Positions 8,068 through 16,374 of a stretch of DNA of 50,235 nt are shown piece after piece. Position numbers and translations under genes: made by a program. The stretch is from Kineosporia sp. A_224 (GTDB lineage: Bacteria > Actinomycetota > Actinomycetes > Actinomycetales > Kineosporiaceae): positions 1-50,235 of the forward strand of contig NZ_MWLN01000104.1 of NCBI RefSeq assembly GCF_002198655.1, read 5' to 3'. The number at the start of each line of letters is the position of its first letter. Positions within the stretch are counted from its first letter, which is position 1. The notes under the pieces are model-generated. The model worked only from the letters and a program-made list of their open reading frames with translations. It was not told the DNA's origin and ran no database searches.

Positions 8068-9936
8068 GGCGGCGCCGGTTCGGTGGAGCGACTGCCGCCA
8101 GGCGTGGTGCAGGCGGGCGTAGGGGCCGGTGCCGGTCGCGAGCTCGTGCGGCGGGCCGTCCTCGACGACGCGGCCGTCGGACAGCACGAGCACCCGGTCG
8201 GCGATCTCCACGGTGGAGAGCCGGTGGGCGATGATGAGCGCCGTCCGGTCGGCGAGGATCGTGCGCAGCGCCGACTGGACGAGCCGCTCGTGCGGGATGT
8301 CGAGAGAGGACGTCGCCTCGTCGAGCACGAGCACCGCCGGGTCGGCGAGGAACGCCCGGGCGAACGACACGAGCTGGCGCTGACCCGCGGACAGGCGCCC
8401 GCCGCGCTTGCGGACGTCGGTGTCGTAGCCCTCGGGCAGAGCGGCGATGAACTCGTGGGCGCCGATCCGGCGGGCCGCCTCCTCGATGTCGCGACGGCTC
8501 GCGCCGGGCCGGCCGAACGCGATGTTGTCGGCGACGGAGCCGGAGAACAGGAAGCTCTCCTGGGTCACCGTGACGACGGCCCGGTGCAGGTCGTGCTCCT
8601 CGACCTCGCGCAGGTCGACGTCGTCGAGGAGCACCCGGCCCTCGACCGGGTCGTAGAACCGGCCGAGCAGCCGGGCGATCGTCGTCTTGCCGGCGCCGGT
8701 CGCCCCGACGAGCGCGACGGTCTGCCCCGCCGGCACGTGCAGGTCGAGCCCGGGCAGCACGACCTTCTCCTTGTAGCCGAAGCTCACGGCGTCGAACCGG
8801 ACGGCGCCGCGCGGCGCCGGCAGCGCGCGCGGCCGCTCGGCGTCCGGCACCGACGGGGCCTCCTCGAGGACGCCGCTCAGCTTCTCGAGCGCCGCCGTCG
8901 CCGACTGGAGCGCGTTGAAGAACTGGGCGAGGTCCTGGAGCGGGTCGAAGAACCGGCGCAGGTAGAGCAGGAACGCCGTGAGGACGCCGACCCCGAGCTC
9001 GCCGTCCAGCACCCGGGTGCCGCCGTAGAAGAGGATCAGCGCGATCGTCACGTTGGAGATGAGCTTCATGCCGGGGCCGTAGACCGCCATGAGCGAGAAC
9101 GACTTCTGGCTCGCCGCCCGGTACCGCTCGTTGAGGGCCGCGAAGATCTGCTCGTTGCGCGGCTCGCGGCGGAACGCCTGGACGGCGCGGATGCCGGTGA
9201 GGGTCTCGACGATCTGGACGATGACCATCGCGACCGCCTCCCGCGTCGTGCGGTACGCCGTCGCCGACTCCCGCCGGAACCACAGGGTGAGCGCGAAGAG
9301 CGGTACGAACGACGCGAGCCCGACGAGCGCGAGCGGCACGTCGAGCAGCAGCATCGTCACGCCGATGCCGACGATCGACAGCAGCGCCCGGACCACGGCG
9401 TCCACGCCGCCGTCGAGGAACTCGGAGATCGCGTCGACGTCGGAGGTCTGCCGGGAGATGACCCGACCCGAGGTGTAGTCCTCGTGGAAGGCCATCGACA
9501 GCCGCTGGAAGTGCTCGAACACGCGCGTGCGCAGGTCGAGGACGACGTCCTGCCCGATCCGCCCGGTGAGCAGCATGAAGCTTCGTTGCGTGACCACCTG
9601 CAGGAGGGTCGCGACGGCGAACGCGACGCCGACGGCGGCCAGGGTGCCGCCGCCCTCGCCGCGCAGCAGGGGCGGGATGCCGCGGTCGATGCCGGCCCCG
9701 ATGAGGGCCGGGCCGGCGAGCGAGGCGAGGTTCTGGACGACGACGAGCCCGAGGACGACCCAGAGCGTGCGCCGGTGCGGGGCGAGCAGGCTGCCGAGCA
9801 GCCGCCGGCTGCGGCCGCGGAGCAGGCCGGCGACCGTCGAGGAGACGTTCTCGGTGTGCTCGGCCGCGACGCCGCGCCAGTCGGTGCCGTTCTGGTTCGG
9901 CTGCGGGCCGGACGGCGTGCTCGTCGGCGCGCTCAT
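8065..9936 (-). CDS. ABC exporter half-transporter (canonical-site subunit)
   Basis: Fused membrane/ATPase half-transporter, 623 residues, that would pair with the product of the gene just upstream. The type-1 exporter membrane domain spans roughly residues 60-340 (six helices; FQRLSMAFHEDYTSGRVISR coupling helix). The nucleotide domain has Walker A GATGAGKT, signature LSAGQRQL (second Gly replaced by Ala), Walker B VLVLDEATSSLD with the catalytic Glu, and H-loop IAHRLST. The ATG at 9936 overlaps the upstream stop (ATGA) and is preceded by GGAGG. The substrate could be a lipid, drug or siderophore; nothing nearby decides. Confidence 0.93.
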   Translation of the reverse strand: MSAPTSTPSGPQPNQNGTDWRGVAAEHTENVSSTVAGLLRGRSRRLLGSLLAPHRRTLWVVLGLVVVQNLASLAGPALIGAGIDRGIPPLLRGEGGGTLAAVGVAFAVATLLQVVTQRSFMLLTGRIGQDVVLDLRTRVFEHFQRLSMAFHEDYTSGRVISRQTSDVDAISEFLDGGVDAVVRALLSIVGIGVTMLLLDVPLALVGLASFVPLFALTLWFRRESATAYRTTREAVAMVIVQIVETLTGIRAVQAFRREPRNEQIFAALNERYRAASQKSFSLMAVYGPGMKLISNVTIALILFYGGTRVLDGELGVGVLTAFLLYLRRFFDPLQDLAQFFNALQSATAALEKLSGVLEEAPSVPDAERPRALPAPRGAVRFDAVSFGYKEKVVLPGLDLHVPAGQTVALVGATGAGKTTIARLLGRFYDPVEGRVLLDDVDLREVEEHDLHRAVVTVTQESFLFSGSVADNIAFGRPGASRRDIEEAARRIGAHEFIAALPEGYDTDVRKRGGRLSAGQRQLVSFARAFLADPAVLVLDEATSSLDIPHERLVQSALRTILADRTALIIAHRLSTVEIADRVLVLSDGRVVEDGPPHELATGTGPYARLHHAWRQSLHRTGAA

Positions 9937-11744
9937 CGCCGCACCTCCTCGCGCCGGGACTGCCCGGGGACGGCGACCGTCGCCGGGTCGCCCATGACCT
10001 CGGCGTAGGCCGGGTTCGTCGCCATGAGGTCGGCGTGCGTCCCGACCGCCTCGACGGTGCCGTCGCGCAGGAACGCGACCCGGTCGGCGAGGGCGACCGT
10101 CGAGGGCCGGTGGACGACGACGACCGCGGTCGTGGCGGCGAGCACCCGGCGCAGCGCCTCCTCGACGAGCGCCTCGGTCTCGACGTCGAGCGCCGAGAGC
10201 GGGTCGTCGAGCACGAGGACGCGCGGGCGGCCGAGCACGGCGCGGGCCAGTGCGAGCCGCTGCCGCTGCCCGCCGGACAGCGACATCCCCTGCTCGCCGA
10301 CCCGGGTGTCGAGCCCCCACGGCAGGTTGTGGGCGAAGCGCGCCTGGGCGAGGTCGAGGGCGGCCTCGACGTCGGCGTCGGTGGCGTCCGGGCGGCCGAG
10401 GGTGACGTTCTCCCGGACGCTCGCGGAGAACAGGATCGGCTCCTCGAAGGCGGTCGCGACGACGGTGCGCAGGTCGGGCAGGGCGATGTCGCGGACGTCG
10501 TGCCCGTCGATCGTCACCCGGCCGCGGGTGGCGTCCGCGAGCCGGGGCAGGAGCATCGCGAGCGTCGTCTTGCCCGAGCCGCTCGTGCCGACGAGGGCGA
10601 GGGTCTCACCGGGTTCGAGGTCGAGGTCGATGTCGTGCAGGACGTCGCGGTCGGACCCGGGGAACCGGTAGCCGACGCCCTCGAAGCGCACCCGCCCGAC
10701 CGGCGGGCCGCCGTCCGGCCCGGTGAGCGGGACCGGCACCGCCGGGCTCGCGATCTCGGGCTCGGTGTCGAGCACCTCGAAGACGCGCTGTGCCGCCGTC
10801 CCGGCCTCCTGGGCGGAGGCGAGGATGAAGCCGAGGGCCTCGACCGGCCAGACGAGCTGCAGGGCCAAGGTGATGAAGGCGACGAGGTCTCCGAGGGTGA
10901 TCCGGCCGCTCCCGACGGCCAGTGCCCCGAGCACGAGGACGACGCCGAGGGTCGCGTTCGGGATGACGTCGAGCACCGAGGCGAACCCGGCGCGGATCCG
11001 GACCTTCTCCAGCTGGGTGCCGCGGACCTCGGTGCTGTCGGCCGTGTACTGATCGACGACGTGCCGGCGGCGCCCGAACGCCTTGACGACACGGATCCCC
11101 TGGGCGGCCTCCTCGACCCGCGAGGCGAGGTCACCGGTCTGGTCCTGGACCCGGCGGGACACCCCGGAGAACTGGCGGTGGAACCGCGCGCAGAGGAACC
11201 CGATCGGCACGAGCGACGCGGTGACGACGAGCCCGAGGAACAGGTCGATCCGCACGAGCAGCGTGCAGATCGCGGCGAAGGTCGCGACGTTCGCGACGAG
11301 GAAGATCAGCCCGAAGCCGAAGAACCGGCGGACGGCGGAGAGGTCGCTCGTGAGCCGGGACAGCAGCTGGCCGGAGAGCCACCGGTCGTGGAACGACGGC
11401 GGCAGCGACTGCAGGTGGGTGTAGAGCACGTCCCGGATGTCGCGCTCCATGCCGAGCGTCGACGTCCCCTGGATCCAGCGGCGGGTGAAGTTCAGCGACG
11501 CCTCGACGACCCCGAGGACGAGCGCGAGCGCGGCCAGCGGCAGCAGCGCGGAGCGGTCGCCGTGGGTCACGGGCCCGTCGACGATGCGACGGATGACGAG
11601 CGGGATGGAGATCGCGGCCGCGACGGCGAGCAGGGCGGTCGCGAGCATGACGAGCATCTGACCGGCGTAAGGGCGGGCATACAGGCGCATACGCCACAGC
11701 GAGGCGAGGGGCCCGGCTGCGGCTGGAGATGAAGGAGGCATCAT
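9933..11744 (-). CDS. ABC exporter half-transporter (degenerate-site subunit)
   Basis: Partner half-transporter, 603 residues, first gene of the pair. Membrane domain about residues 25-310 (LQSLPPSFHDRWLSGQLLSRL coupling region), then Walker A GTSGSGKT, signature LSGGQRQRLALARA, Walker B VLVLDDPLSALD and H-loop VVHRPST. The residue after the Walker B Asp is Asp instead of the catalytic Glu, so this ATP site should be weak or non-hydrolytic, as in other heterodimeric exporters. Two adjacent ATG codons (11744, 11741) could start it; the ribosome site is weak. Its promoter must lie in 11745-11880. Confidence 0.92.
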   Translation of the reverse strand: MMPPSSPAAAGPLASLWRMRLYARPYAGQMLVMLATALLAVAAAISIPLVIRRIVDGPVTHGDRSALLPLAALALVLGVVEASLNFTRRWIQGTSTLGMERDIRDVLYTHLQSLPPSFHDRWLSGQLLSRLTSDLSAVRRFFGFGLIFLVANVATFAAICTLLVRIDLFLGLVVTASLVPIGFLCARFHRQFSGVSRRVQDQTGDLASRVEEAAQGIRVVKAFGRRRHVVDQYTADSTEVRGTQLEKVRIRAGFASVLDVIPNATLGVVLVLGALAVGSGRITLGDLVAFITLALQLVWPVEALGFILASAQEAGTAAQRVFEVLDTEPEIASPAVPVPLTGPDGGPPVGRVRFEGVGYRFPGSDRDVLHDIDLDLEPGETLALVGTSGSGKTTLAMLLPRLADATRGRVTIDGHDVRDIALPDLRTVVATAFEEPILFSASVRENVTLGRPDATDADVEAALDLAQARFAHNLPWGLDTRVGEQGMSLSGGQRQRLALARAVLGRPRVLVLDDPLSALDVETEALVEEALRRVLAATTAVVVVHRPSTVALADRVAFLRDGTVEAVGTHADLMATNPAYAEVMGDPATVAVPGQSRREEVRR

Positions 11745-11880
11745 TCGACCGTAACCCGAGGCACCGACAGTTCAAACCGGAAATTTGTCCTGCGCGTACG
11801 AATGACTGCGTCCGCCGGCACGGTCCGCCGGGCCGGGAGCACCGCGACGCAAGCTTTGCTCTGCCATCACCGGCGAGCCA

Positions 11881-11987
11881 GGCCACCGTGCGCGTGAGCG
11901 TGTGCCCGAGCGTGATGCTGATCGGTCGCGGTGGCGACCACCGCCGCACAAGCTCGGGATCACGCTCACGCACACGCCGAGGTGGCC
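11881..11987 (-). terminator. Long multi-part hairpin after the lysoplasmalogenase gene
   Basis: Nested inverted repeats: GGCCACC (11881-11887) with GGTGGCC (11981-11987); a 13-15-base block (11888-11902) with 11961-11973, one bulge; CCCGAGC (11905-11911) with GCTCGGG (11952-11958); and an inner hairpin GGTCGC/GCGACC (11924-11939). It begins 13 bases past the lysoplasmalogenase stop, which fits a terminator, but it is much longer and more elaborate than the other hairpins in this window. Confidence 0.6.
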
Positions 11988-12000
11988 ACCGATCCCGCGG

Positions 12001-12630
12001 TCACTCCCGCGCGAGCAGCGCCTGGGCCGCGGTGTAGGTGCCCATCACCCAGGCGTCCTGGGCGGGCAGCCGGACGCCCCCGAACCGGTCGAGCGCGATG
12101 AGCCCGTCGGACGCCATGAAGAGCGCGCCGCCGGTGGCGGTGAGCGGGTCGCCGGTGTCGGCGGCGGCCAGCGCCATCGACGTCACGGCCGCGCTGTAGG
12201 CGACGAGCGGGAGCCGGTCCTTGCCGGCGCGGGCCCACAGGTAGGCGTTGAGCCCGGCCGCGGCGAGCACGTACGGGACGGCGACCGCCGGGCGCCGCGC
12301 GAGCAGCCCGCCGCCGCGCCCGTGCAGGGCCCGGACCCAGGCGACCTGACCGGCGAGGAACGCACCGAGGCCCGCGGTGAACGCGGCGTCCGACGAGCCG
12401 AGCAGGGCGACGTCACCGGCGCCGGACAGGGCCAGCGCCCGTCGGGTGGGCGCGCTGCGGCCGACCATGAGCGCGGGCATGAGCAGCGGCTTGGTGACCT
12501 TGCGGGCGCGGGCCGCGACCGGTGCGGCGGACGCCGACAGCGCGACGTCCGCCACCGCGAGCGCGGCGTACGCGAGGCGGGCAGCGCGGACGAGCCCGGC
12601 GCGGCGCCCGCCGCCGGCGGCCCCGCTCAC
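12001..12630 (-). CDS. Lysoplasmalogenase (YhhN family)
   Basis: Integral membrane enzyme predicted to hydrolyse the vinyl-ether bond of lysoplasmalogens; 209 residues, about eight hydrophobic segments. Family features: TKPLLMPALM in the N-terminal third, an ALSGAGDVALL helix with the conserved Asp, FLAGQVAW, and GALFMASDGLIALDRF near the end. The GTG start overlaps the stop of the upstream hydrolase gene (GTGA), so it is coupled to it. Family assignment is good; actual substrate in this organism is unproven. Confidence 0.82.
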   Translation of the reverse strand: MSGAAGGGRRAGLVRAARLAYAALAVADVALSASAAPVAARARKVTKPLLMPALMVGRSAPTRRALALSGAGDVALLGSSDAAFTAGLGAFLAGQVAWVRALHGRGGGLLARRPAVAVPYVLAAAGLNAYLWARAGKDRLPLVAYSAAVTSMALAAADTGDPLTATGGALFMASDGLIALDRFGGVRLPAQDAWVMGTYTAAQALLARE

Positions 12631-13544
12631 GGCCGGTCGTGCTCGGCGAGGAAGCGGCTCACGACCTCCTTGAACTTCGCGGGCTCCTCGACGTGCGGCA
12701 TGTGGCTGGAGTACGCGAAGAGCTCCCAGCGCGAGCCGGGGATGCGGTCGTGGATCTCGCCGACGATCCGCGGGGTGGCCTCGTCGTGGGCTCCCGAGAC
12801 GAGCAGCGTCGGAGCGTCGACCTCGGTGAGCCGTTCGGTGATGTCCCACGTCTTGAGGGTGCCGATGCAGTGGAACTCGCTCGGGCCGTTCATCGTGAAG
12901 TAGACCGTCGGGTCGTCGCCGATCTGGGCGAAGGAGTCCTTGACGCACTGCGGCTGCGGCACCCGGCAGACGTGCTTGTCGTAGAAGACGTTCATCGCCT
13001 CCTCGTACTCGGCGGTGTCCGTCGTGCCGGCGTCCTCGTGCTTCTTGAGCGTCTCGTCGACGCCCGGCGGCAGGGCCGCGCGGAGGATGTTCGCCTCCTC
13101 GACCCACAGCCGCATGGACGACGGCGAGTCGGCGACGACGAGCGCCCGCAGCCCGGCGGGGTGGTCGAGGGCGTGCTCCATGCCGAGCATGCCGCCCCAC
13201 GACTGCCCGATGACCATGTAGCGGTCGGCGATGCCGAAGTGTGCCGTGATCGCGTCGATCTCGTCCTTGAAGAGCTGCGGGGTCCAGAACTCGACCGGTG
13301 CGTCGGGCAGGTGCTGGGACTTCCCGCAGCCGACCTGGTCGTAGAGCACGCACGCGCGGCCGGTCTGCGCCACGAGGTCGGCGATCGGCTCGACGTAGTT
13401 CGATGCCGCGCCCGGGCCGCCGTGGAGGATGACGAGCGGGGTCAGCGCGGCGGCCGGGTCGAGGTCGCCGTACACGCGGTACCAGGTCTCGACGCTCTGG
13501 TCGCCGGTCGTCCAGGTGAGGCGGCCCTCGGTGGTGGTCGTCAT
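12627..13544 (-). CDS. Alpha/beta hydrolase, proline iminopeptidase family
   Basis: Cytoplasmic hydrolase of 305 residues in the proline iminopeptidase/tricorn-interacting-factor group, which removes N-terminal Pro or cleaves related small amides. Visible motifs: oxyanion loop HGGPGAAS, YDQVGCGKS, nucleophile elbow GQSWGG, and the C-terminal acid/base pair in SGAHDEATP and SSHMPHVEEP. The ATG at 13544 has AGGAG about 13 bases upstream. It lies between an acetamidase-like gene and the lysoplasmalogenase, all on the same strand, suggesting an amide-hydrolysis operon. Confidence 0.88.
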   Translation of the reverse strand: MTTTTEGRLTWTTGDQSVETWYRVYGDLDPAAALTPLVILHGGPGAASNYVEPIADLVAQTGRACVLYDQVGCGKSQHLPDAPVEFWTPQLFKDEIDAITAHFGIADRYMVIGQSWGGMLGMEHALDHPAGLRALVVADSPSSMRLWVEEANILRAALPPGVDETLKKHEDAGTTDTAEYEEAMNVFYDKHVCRVPQPQCVKDSFAQIGDDPTVYFTMNGPSEFHCIGTLKTWDITERLTEVDAPTLLVSGAHDEATPRIVGEIHDRIPGSRWELFAYSSHMPHVEEPAKFKEVVSRFLAEHDRP

Positions 13545-13600
13545 CGTGGCGTCGATCTCCTGTCGGGAGGCGTTGCGGGGCAGGGGCTTTCGGCAGCAGG

Positions 13601-14536
13601 TCAGCGCGGGCGGAACGGCAGCGGGCAGGCGCCGACCCGGGGCACCTTGACCTTGGCGATGACGGTGCCGGGGCACGGGTGCACGGCCTGCGCGATGCCG
13701 GCGTCGCAGGCGACGGACAGGAACACGAAGGCGTCCTCGACGCTGAAGCCCCACTCGTCGACGAGCAGCTTCCCGGCCTCCTGGCAGGCCGCGTCGACGG
13801 CGGCGGTGAGGTCCTCGACGGCGGTGCCGTGGGTGACCCAGTGCGTCGGGGTCACCGTGACCGGCCAGTGCGTCTGCACGCCGCGGAGCACGTCGACGCG
13901 CACGAGCACCGTGCCGTCGATCTCGACGCCGGTCCCGCTCACCTCGCCGTCGCCCATCGCGGCGTGCATGTCGCCGATCGCGAGCATGGCGCCCGGCTGC
14001 CGGACGGGCAGGAGCACGCTCGACCCGGCGGCGTTGAGGTTGTCGTCGAGGTTGCCGCCGTGCGGGCCGGCGTCGAGGGTCGGGGCGACCTCGCCGCCGG
14101 TCGCGACCCCGACGACACCGACCATGGGCCGGGCCGGGAACGTCACGTGGTCGTTGAGCCGCACCGTGCCGCCCTCGACCGTGAGGATCCGGGTGGCCGG
14201 CTTCTCGAGGAGGTGCCCGAGCTGGCCGCGGCCCGGCATGAGCGTCGCTGCGCCCTGCGGGCCGGTCGTGATCTCGAGCAGGTCCACCACGAGGGTGTCG
14301 CCGGGCAGCGCCCCGCGGACCGCGACCGGCCCGGTCGCGGCGTTGATCAGCGCGTCGTCGAGGGTGTCGGGGGTGTCGGCCTCGGTGCGGACCTGTCCGA
14401 AGTAGCAGTCGTTGAGGTCGAGCCGGACGACGGCACCGGGGTCGACCTCCAGCACCGGCCGCATCTGCGGCCCGAAGGCGAAGACGTGCTGCTCGCGCCC
14501 GACCCGGGCGACGGTCTCGTTCGTCACGGCGCTCAT
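13601..14536 (-). CDS. Acetamidase/formamidase family protein
   Basis: Predicted zinc-dependent amidase releasing ammonia from short amides such as formamide or acetamide; 311 residues, a typical length. Family features: NAATGPVAVRGALPGDTLVV near residue 66, GPHGGNLDDN, and GDMHAAMGDGE containing the family's metal/catalytic residues, with further His in THWVTHG. The gene is 56 bases before the proline-iminopeptidase-like gene, so transcription is probably shared. The substrate is not decided by sequence. Confidence 0.88.
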   Translation of the reverse strand: MSAVTNETVARVGREQHVFAFGPQMRPVLEVDPGAVVRLDLNDCYFGQVRTEADTPDTLDDALINAATGPVAVRGALPGDTLVVDLLEITTGPQGAATLMPGRGQLGHLLEKPATRILTVEGGTVRLNDHVTFPARPMVGVVGVATGGEVAPTLDAGPHGGNLDDNLNAAGSSVLLPVRQPGAMLAIGDMHAAMGDGEVSGTGVEIDGTVLVRVDVLRGVQTHWPVTVTPTHWVTHGTAVEDLTAAVDAACQEAGKLLVDEWGFSVEDAFVFLSVACDAGIAQAVHPCPGTVIAKVKVPRVGACPLPFRPR

Positions 14537-14599
14537 CCTGACGCACGGGTCAGCGGCCGGGAAGTGCCCGGCGCCGGCCGCCCGGGTGAGTCGGGTCGC

Positions 14600-14653
14600 A
14601 CGACGACCGCGCCGGCCGGCCGAAGATGCTCGGCCGACCGGCGCGGTCGTCGT
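14600..14653 (-). terminator. 24-bp stem terminator after the beta-helix gene
   Basis: Arms of 24 bases starting at 14600 and ending at 14653 are reverse complements with one mismatch (ACGACGACCGCGCCGGCCGG in the left arm) around a 6-base loop. It lies just past the minus-strand stop at 14700. A 14-bp direct repeat (GCGCGGTCGTCGTG, two copies) overlaps its right flank at about 14641-14668. Confidence 0.8.
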
Positions 14654-14699
14654 GGCGCGGTCGTCGTGGTGCTGTCGTGGCGGTGCTGGTCGGGCGGGG

Positions 14700-15749
14700 T
14701 CAGCCGGCGGTCGCCGTCAGCCCGTAGCCCGACAGGGACGTCGTCTTCACGACACCGGCCGAGGTCACGGTCGTGCCGGGGTCGGCCATGACGTTGCCGC
14801 CGCCGTCGGCGAGGCCCTTGGTCGGGTCGAGGACGCCGTCCGAGTGCCAGCCGACGTTGTCCTTGGCGACGTTCCCGCTGCCGGACAGGTTGTACGTCGT
14901 GATGTTCGGCTTGCCCTTGCCGGAGGTGTCGAAGACGTTCCGGTAGATCGAGACGCTGCTCGCGCCGTACGACAGCTGCAGGTTCGACGGCCCGGTGTTG
15001 TCGTAGAACGTGTTGTACCGGACGACGACGTTGCCGATCGGGGCGCTGCTGCCGGACGGCGGACCGATCTTCAGCCCGCGGCCGTTGCTGCTGCGCGCCA
15101 GAAGGTTCCGCTCGATGATCCCGCCGCCCATGCTGCCGTTGACGTAGATCAGGTGGTCCTGGTTCGTGCCGTTGCTCTTGTACGTGTCGTGGATGTAGTT
15201 GTGGTCGACCATCCACTTGCTCGGGGTGCCCGCGACGAGCAGGCCGGCGTAGGAGCGCGCGCCCCAGATCTCGGCGTTCGTGATCCGCCAGCCGACGCCG
15301 CTCGTCATCTTCACCATGTGCTGGCTGCTCGTGTTCTTCGAGCTCCAGGTGACGTTGATGCCGTCGAGCGTCCAGTAGTCGGCGGCCTTGAGCCAGAGCA
15401 GGCCCTCGACGACGGGCCGCTCACCGGCGGCGGCGACGACCGTGATCGGCTCGGACGCGGTGCCCTTGACCGGGGTGACCTTCACCTGCTCGGCGTAGGT
15501 GCCGCCCTTGACGACGAGCCGGTCGCCGGGACGCAGCTTCTTGAACGAGGCCCCGAGGGTGCGCCACGGCGCACCCGCCGAACCGTTGGCGGAGTCGCTG
15601 CCGCCCGGGGACACGACGTACGTGGTCGCGGCACTGGCGGGGTGGAGGTCGGCGGCGATCAGCCCGCCCGAGATCGTTGCGCCGACAGCCATGACGACTG
15701 CCGTGCGGCGGAGCCTGCCTGCAGGCCGGACACGATGACGCGGACGCAC
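14700..15749 (-). CDS. Secreted right-handed parallel beta-helix protein
   Basis: Exported protein of 349 residues with a pectate-lyase-like beta-helix. The signal peptide covers about residues 1-40 (Arg-rich start, hydrophobic core, cleavage after HPASA). The mature protein opens with TTYVVSPGGSDSANGSAGAP and WRTLGASFKKLRPGDRLVV, the usual N-terminal cap of such proteins. Rungs with IYVNG, IIERNLL, VVRYNTFYDN and SIYRNVF follow. No catalytic set can be confirmed; carbohydrate lyase, hydrolase or purely binding roles are possible. The GTG at 15749 is chosen because GAGGTG lies five bases before it; an in-frame GTG at 15758 is possible. It is the last gene of a five-gene run for secreted proteins. 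Confidence 0.8.
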   Translation of the reverse strand: MRPRHRVRPAGRLRRTAVVMAVGATISGGLIAADLHPASAATTYVVSPGGSDSANGSAGAPWRTLGASFKKLRPGDRLVVKGGTYAEQVKVTPVKGTASEPITVVAAAGERPVVEGLLWLKAADYWTLDGINVTWSSKNTSSQHMVKMTSGVGWRITNAEIWGARSYAGLLVAGTPSKWMVDHNYIHDTYKSNGTNQDHLIYVNGSMGGGIIERNLLARSSNGRGLKIGPPSGSSAPIGNVVVRYNTFYDNTGPSNLQLSYGASSVSIYRNVFDTSGKGKPNITTYNLSGSGNVAKDNVGWHSDGVLDPTKGLADGGGNVMADPGTTVTSAGVVKTTSLSGYGLTATAG

Positions 15750-16374
15750 GAAGATCACCTCGAATAACGCGAAGGGAGCACGCTGGCCGGTGTTTCGACG
15801 GCCGGTCCGGCGTCTTGAGGAGTCCTGCCGCGAACCGTTCGCAGATGACCCCTTCGGGCTACCGGAGCGCTGCGCCGGGCTCCTGCGTGCGGCCGATCGG
15901 GGGTTCCCCGAACGGCGGCTTGCGCTCTGCGCCCGGAGGGTCCGGGGGGCGCTCGTGCTCATGATCGTGCTTGTGTCGCAGGCGTTCTGGGCGGTACCGG
16001 CGCTGTCGGCGGTGGGGCCGGCAGCGGTCGTGGCGGACAGATGGCGAGCTTCCCCGTGCATCTCGCTCCGAGCGTCTGGCACCCGGCCGGTCGCCGGGTA
16101 CGTCGGTGGGCGAGACCTTGATCCCGCCTCCTGGGCGGGCCCGAACCTAGGGGGGTCCATTAGCGGATGGGAACCCCTGAACGGGGGTGAACGGCAGAAT
16201 TAACAAGGGCTTTATGGCCGCCTGCTGCACCATTTCTGTCGGCTTGACGTCCTCTTAAGGCACTTGTCCCACTGTGCGGACACCTCGGGAACGCCGGACG
16301 CCGGCCCGAAGCAGGTGCCTCGGACCGGCGTCCGGTGGTGCGGGGTGCTGCGTGCGACGAGGTCCCGCGGCGGG
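15750..16374. other. 625-base intergenic region with structured leader and terminator, no convincing gene
   Basis: No reading frame here looks coding. On the minus strand, upstream of the beta-helix gene, several hairpins can form: GCCG.TCGGGG with CCCCGA.CGGC (about 15885-15917), GGAGC/GCTCC (about 15863-15884) and GCGAAC/GTTCGC (about 15832-15844). On the plus strand 16141-16196 resembles the first half of a c-di-AMP (ydaO) riboswitch, but without its 3' half and without a downstream plus-strand gene. The terminator of the next gene is at 16294-16335. Confidence 0.5.
16294..16335 (-). terminator. Stem-loop terminator of the first paralogue
   Basis: Arms 16294-16309 and 16320-16335 pair over 16 bases with one mismatch (CCGGACGCCGG core) around a 10-base loop, 40 bases beyond the stop of the minus-strand gene at 16375. 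Confidence 0.75.

Noticed and set aside
15830-15960. c-di-GMP-I riboswitch upstream of the beta-helix gene
   Set aside because: GCGCAAGCC and CGGTAGCC fragments recall the class, but the tetraloop stem and the conserved order of elements cannot be made to fit.
15750-16160. Upstream extension of the beta-helix protein to 16160
   Set aside because: The added residues are low-complexity and precede a clean signal peptide with a ribosome site at 15749.
15790-16203. Plus-strand frame of 137 codons in the long intergenic region
   Set aside because: No ribosome site, Arg/Cys-rich with no family resemblance, and it lies over the hairpin-rich leader of the beta-helix gene.
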